Source of the DNA: Agarilytica sp045430305
GTDB taxonomy: Bacteria > Pseudomonadota > Gammaproteobacteria > Pseudomonadales > Cellvibrionaceae
Assembly (NCBI GenBank): GCA_045430305.1
Contig: JAILXW010000001.1
Coordinates: 1,426,001 to 1,490,000, forward strand
Direction of reading: 5' to 3'
Length of the DNA: 64,000 nt
Under the pieces are notes generated by a model. That model made no database searches and was not told the DNA's origin. It was given only the letters and a program-made list of their open reading frames with translations. The translations under genes and the position numbers were made by a program. This document shows positions 62,250 through 64,000 of this stretch, one piece after another (position 1 is the first letter of the stretch; the number at the start of each line of letters is the position of its first letter).

Positions 62250-64000
62250 TTACTTCTGTGCTGCCTTCTTTTTCAAACGATACGCATGCAATAAAGGCTC
62301 TGTGTATCCGCTTGGTTGTACTTCTCCGAGGAAAACCAAATCCGACGCAGCTTTAAAAGCGATGCTATCGGTTAAATTTGTTGCCATTGGCTCGTATGTT
62401 GGGTCTGACTTGTTTTGCTCATCAACAACGGCAGCCATACGTGCGAGTGCAGCTTCAACGTCTTCTTTTGAACATACACCGTGGTGCAACCAGTTGGCCA
62501 AGTGCTGAGAAGAAATGCGCAAGGTTGCACGATCTTCCATTAAACCAACATCGTTAATATCTGGCACTTTTGAACAACCGACACCTTGGTCAATCCAACG
62601 AACAACATACCCCAAAATACCCTGGCAGTTGTTTTCAACTTCTGACTGGATGAGCTCAGGCGTAAGCGATGAAGTATCGGCCATTACCGGAATGGTAATG
62701 AGGTCTTCAAACAAGGCATTCAAGTCTTTATCTGCACGGCCAGTAATTTCTTTTTGCTTGGCGAACACATCAACTTGATGATAATGCGTTGCGTGAAGCA
62801 CTGCAGCCGTTGGCGATGGAACCCATGCGGTATTTGCACCCGACTGAGGGTGACCAATTTTTTGTTCCAACATATCAGCCATACGATCGGGGATTGGCCA
62901 CATGCCTTTACCGATTTGTGCTTTGCCTGGAAGGCCACACTCGATACCGATATCTACATTCCATTTTTCGTAAGATTGAATCCAGGGTTGTGGCTTCATC
63001 TGTGTTTTAGGAATCATTGGACCGGCCTTCATACTCGTGTGAATTTCATCACCCGTACGATCTAGAAAGCCTGTGTTAATAAATACGGTACGGTCTTTTG
63101 CTTGTGCGATACAGGCTTTTAGATTGAGTGTCGTGCGACGCTCTTCATCCATAATACCCATTTTGATAGTAGCTGGCTCAAGACCAAGTACACCTTCAAC
63201 GCGACCAAACAATTCGTTAGTAAATGCAACTTCATCTGGGCCGTGCATTTTGGGCTTAACAATATAAATGCTGCCTTTGCGCGAGTTGCTGTATTTGTTT
63301 TTGCCGAGAACATCGTGCTTAGAGATCAACGAAGTGACCACTGCGTCCATGATGCCTTCAGGAATTTCATTTTGTTCGCTGTCTAAAATCGCTGGGTTGT
63401 ACATCAGGTGACCCACGTTACGAACGAAAAGCAGTGAACGACCAGGTAGCGTTAGGGTAGAACCGTCGGCAGTCGTGTATTCACGATCTGGGTTGAGCGC
63501 ACGTTCGATGGTTTTACCACCTTTGCTCACATTAGCCGTCAAATTACCCTGAATTAAACCAAGCCAGTTACCGTAAACTTCAATTTTGTCTTCTGCATCA
63601 ACTGCGGCAATAGAATCTTCGCAGTCCATGATGGTGGTAAGAGCCGCTTCCAGAAGAATGTCTTTTATAGAAGCAGGGTCTGTTTTACCGATAGGGGATT
63701 CTGCATCGATTTGAATTTCAAATCGCAAACCGTTGTTAGCGAGCAAAATCGCACTTGGCGCAGAAACTTCACCCAGGTAACCCAAGAACTTTTCTTTTTG
63801 CTCTAACCCTGAAGTGCTGCCACCTTCTAGCTCAACGAGAAGCGCCCCATTTTCAATTCGGTAAGCAACTGCATCTTTATGCGAGCCACCAGTTAGCGGC
63901 GCAGCGGAATCCAAAAACGTGCGGGCTTGAGCGATAACTTCCGCACCGCGCTTTTGATTAAACCCTTTACCAATCGCCAAATCGCCTTCTTGCGAGATAG
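62250..64000 (-). CDS. glcB: Malate synthase G, 5' end beyond the window
   Basis: Partial gene: at least 583 codons are in the window and the frame stays open to its right edge (ISQEGDLAIGKGFN precedes the visible part). The full family length is about 720 residues, so roughly 140 are missing. Segments ALTTIMDCEDSIAAVDAEDK, GRSLLFVRNVGHLM, FINTGFLDRTGDEIHTSMK and TLRISSQHLANWLHHG identify type G. It condenses glyoxylate and acetyl-CoA to malate, used for growth on glycolate or acetate. It lies 93 bases upstream of pckA. Confidence 0.95.
   Translation of the reverse strand, partial: ISQEGDLAIGKGFNQKRGAEVIAQARTFLDSAAPLTGGSHKDAVAYRIENGALLVELEGGSTSGLEQKEKFLGYLGEVSAPSAILLANNGLRFEIQIDAESPIGKTDPASIKDILLEAALTTIMDCEDSIAAVDAEDKIEVYGNWLGLIQGNLTANVSKGGKTIERALNPDREYTTADGSTLTLPGRSLLFVRNVGHLMYNPAILDSEQNEIPEGIMDAVVTSLISKHDVLGKNKYSNSRKGSIYIVKPKMHGPDEVAFTNELFGRVEGVLGLEPATIKMGIMDEERRTTLNLKACIAQAKDRTVFINTGFLDRTGDEIHTSMKAGPMIPKTQMKPQPWIQSYEKWNVDIGIECGLPGKAQIGKGMWPIPDRMADMLEQKIGHPQSGANTAWVPSPTAAVLHATHYHQVDVFAKQKEITGRADKDLNALFEDLITIPVMADTSSLTPELIQSEVENNCQGILGYVVRWIDQGVGCSKVPDINDVGLMEDRATLRISSQHLANWLHHGVCSKEDVEAALARMAAVVDEQNKSDPTYEPMATNLTDSIAFKAASDLVFLGEVQPSGYTEPLLHAYRLKKKAAQK

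Noticed and set aside
1..64000. tRNA, rRNA and CRISPR arrays
   Set aside because: No T-loop plus acceptor pairing, no rRNA-like stretch and no regularly spaced direct repeats were found by reading.

Overview
The window reads as chromosome of a free-living, probably marine gammaproteobacterium. The best guess is a relative of the Cellvibrionaceae or Alteromonadales. This rests on gene order rather than on any rRNA or marker tree: hda next to a DUF2066 gene and purMN, arsC-wrbA-DUF2069, a nitrate transporter followed by a PP2C/kinase fusion with nirBD nearby, and two large TonB-dependent receptors. No rRNA, tRNA, CRISPR array or intact transposase was found. Coding density is high and most genes are housekeeping or metabolic.

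Layout. 1-3.8 kb: a possible insertion-sequence edge, an HU-like protein with a Lys/Ala tail, a HIT protein, proS and a lytic transglycosylase. 3.8-9.8 kb: membrane proteins, avtA, an orphan receiver protein, a YihY-type protein and a PspA-like/membrane-protein pair. 10-17.4 kb: the conserved arsC-wrbA-DUF2069 / hda-DUF2066 / purMN block with sppA inside it. 17.5-21.6 kb: a secreted cysteine-rich protein, a large lipoprotein and a TraF-like outer-membrane protein. 21.9-25.9 kb: a pentapeptide-repeat protein fused to a nucleotidyl cyclase, then an HD-GYP protein lacking key metal ligands, then a DUF1461-like membrane protein.

26-40 kb is a nitrate assimilation region. It holds narK, a phosphatase/kinase fusion, nirBD, and moaA-moaB-moeA for the molybdenum cofactor that assimilatory nitrate reductase needs. 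Both narK and nirBD carry sigma-54 type -24/-12 elements with NtrC-like boxes upstream, so the set looks like a nitrogen-limitation regulon. The nitrate reductase gene itself is not in the window. Between the kinase gene and nirBD lies a 4.3 kb accessory islet (HxlR regulator, RibD-like reductase, NYN nuclease, small unknowns). It has a 32-bp perfect palindrome and two attC-like segments.

40-49.8 kb: a chemoreceptor, DUF1244 and MOSC proteins, a YdiJ-type D-2-hydroxyacid dehydrogenase and a modular secreted subtilase. 50-55 kb: two tandem siderophore-type TonB receptors with STN signalling domains but no sigma/anti-sigma pair beside them. 55-64 kb, all on the minus strand: glcB (cut by the window end), pckA, fbp, class I fbaB and the three-gene proton-translocating transhydrogenase. 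Together these support growth on C2/C4 compounds: glyoxylate to malate, oxaloacetate to PEP, upper gluconeogenesis, and NADPH supply.

The least ordinary items are the pentapeptide-cyclase fusion beside a degenerate HD-GYP protein, the accessory islet in the nitrate locus, the modular secreted proteins, and the tandem receptors. I did not find a clear-cut new multi-gene system; the cyclase/HD pair is the strongest candidate.
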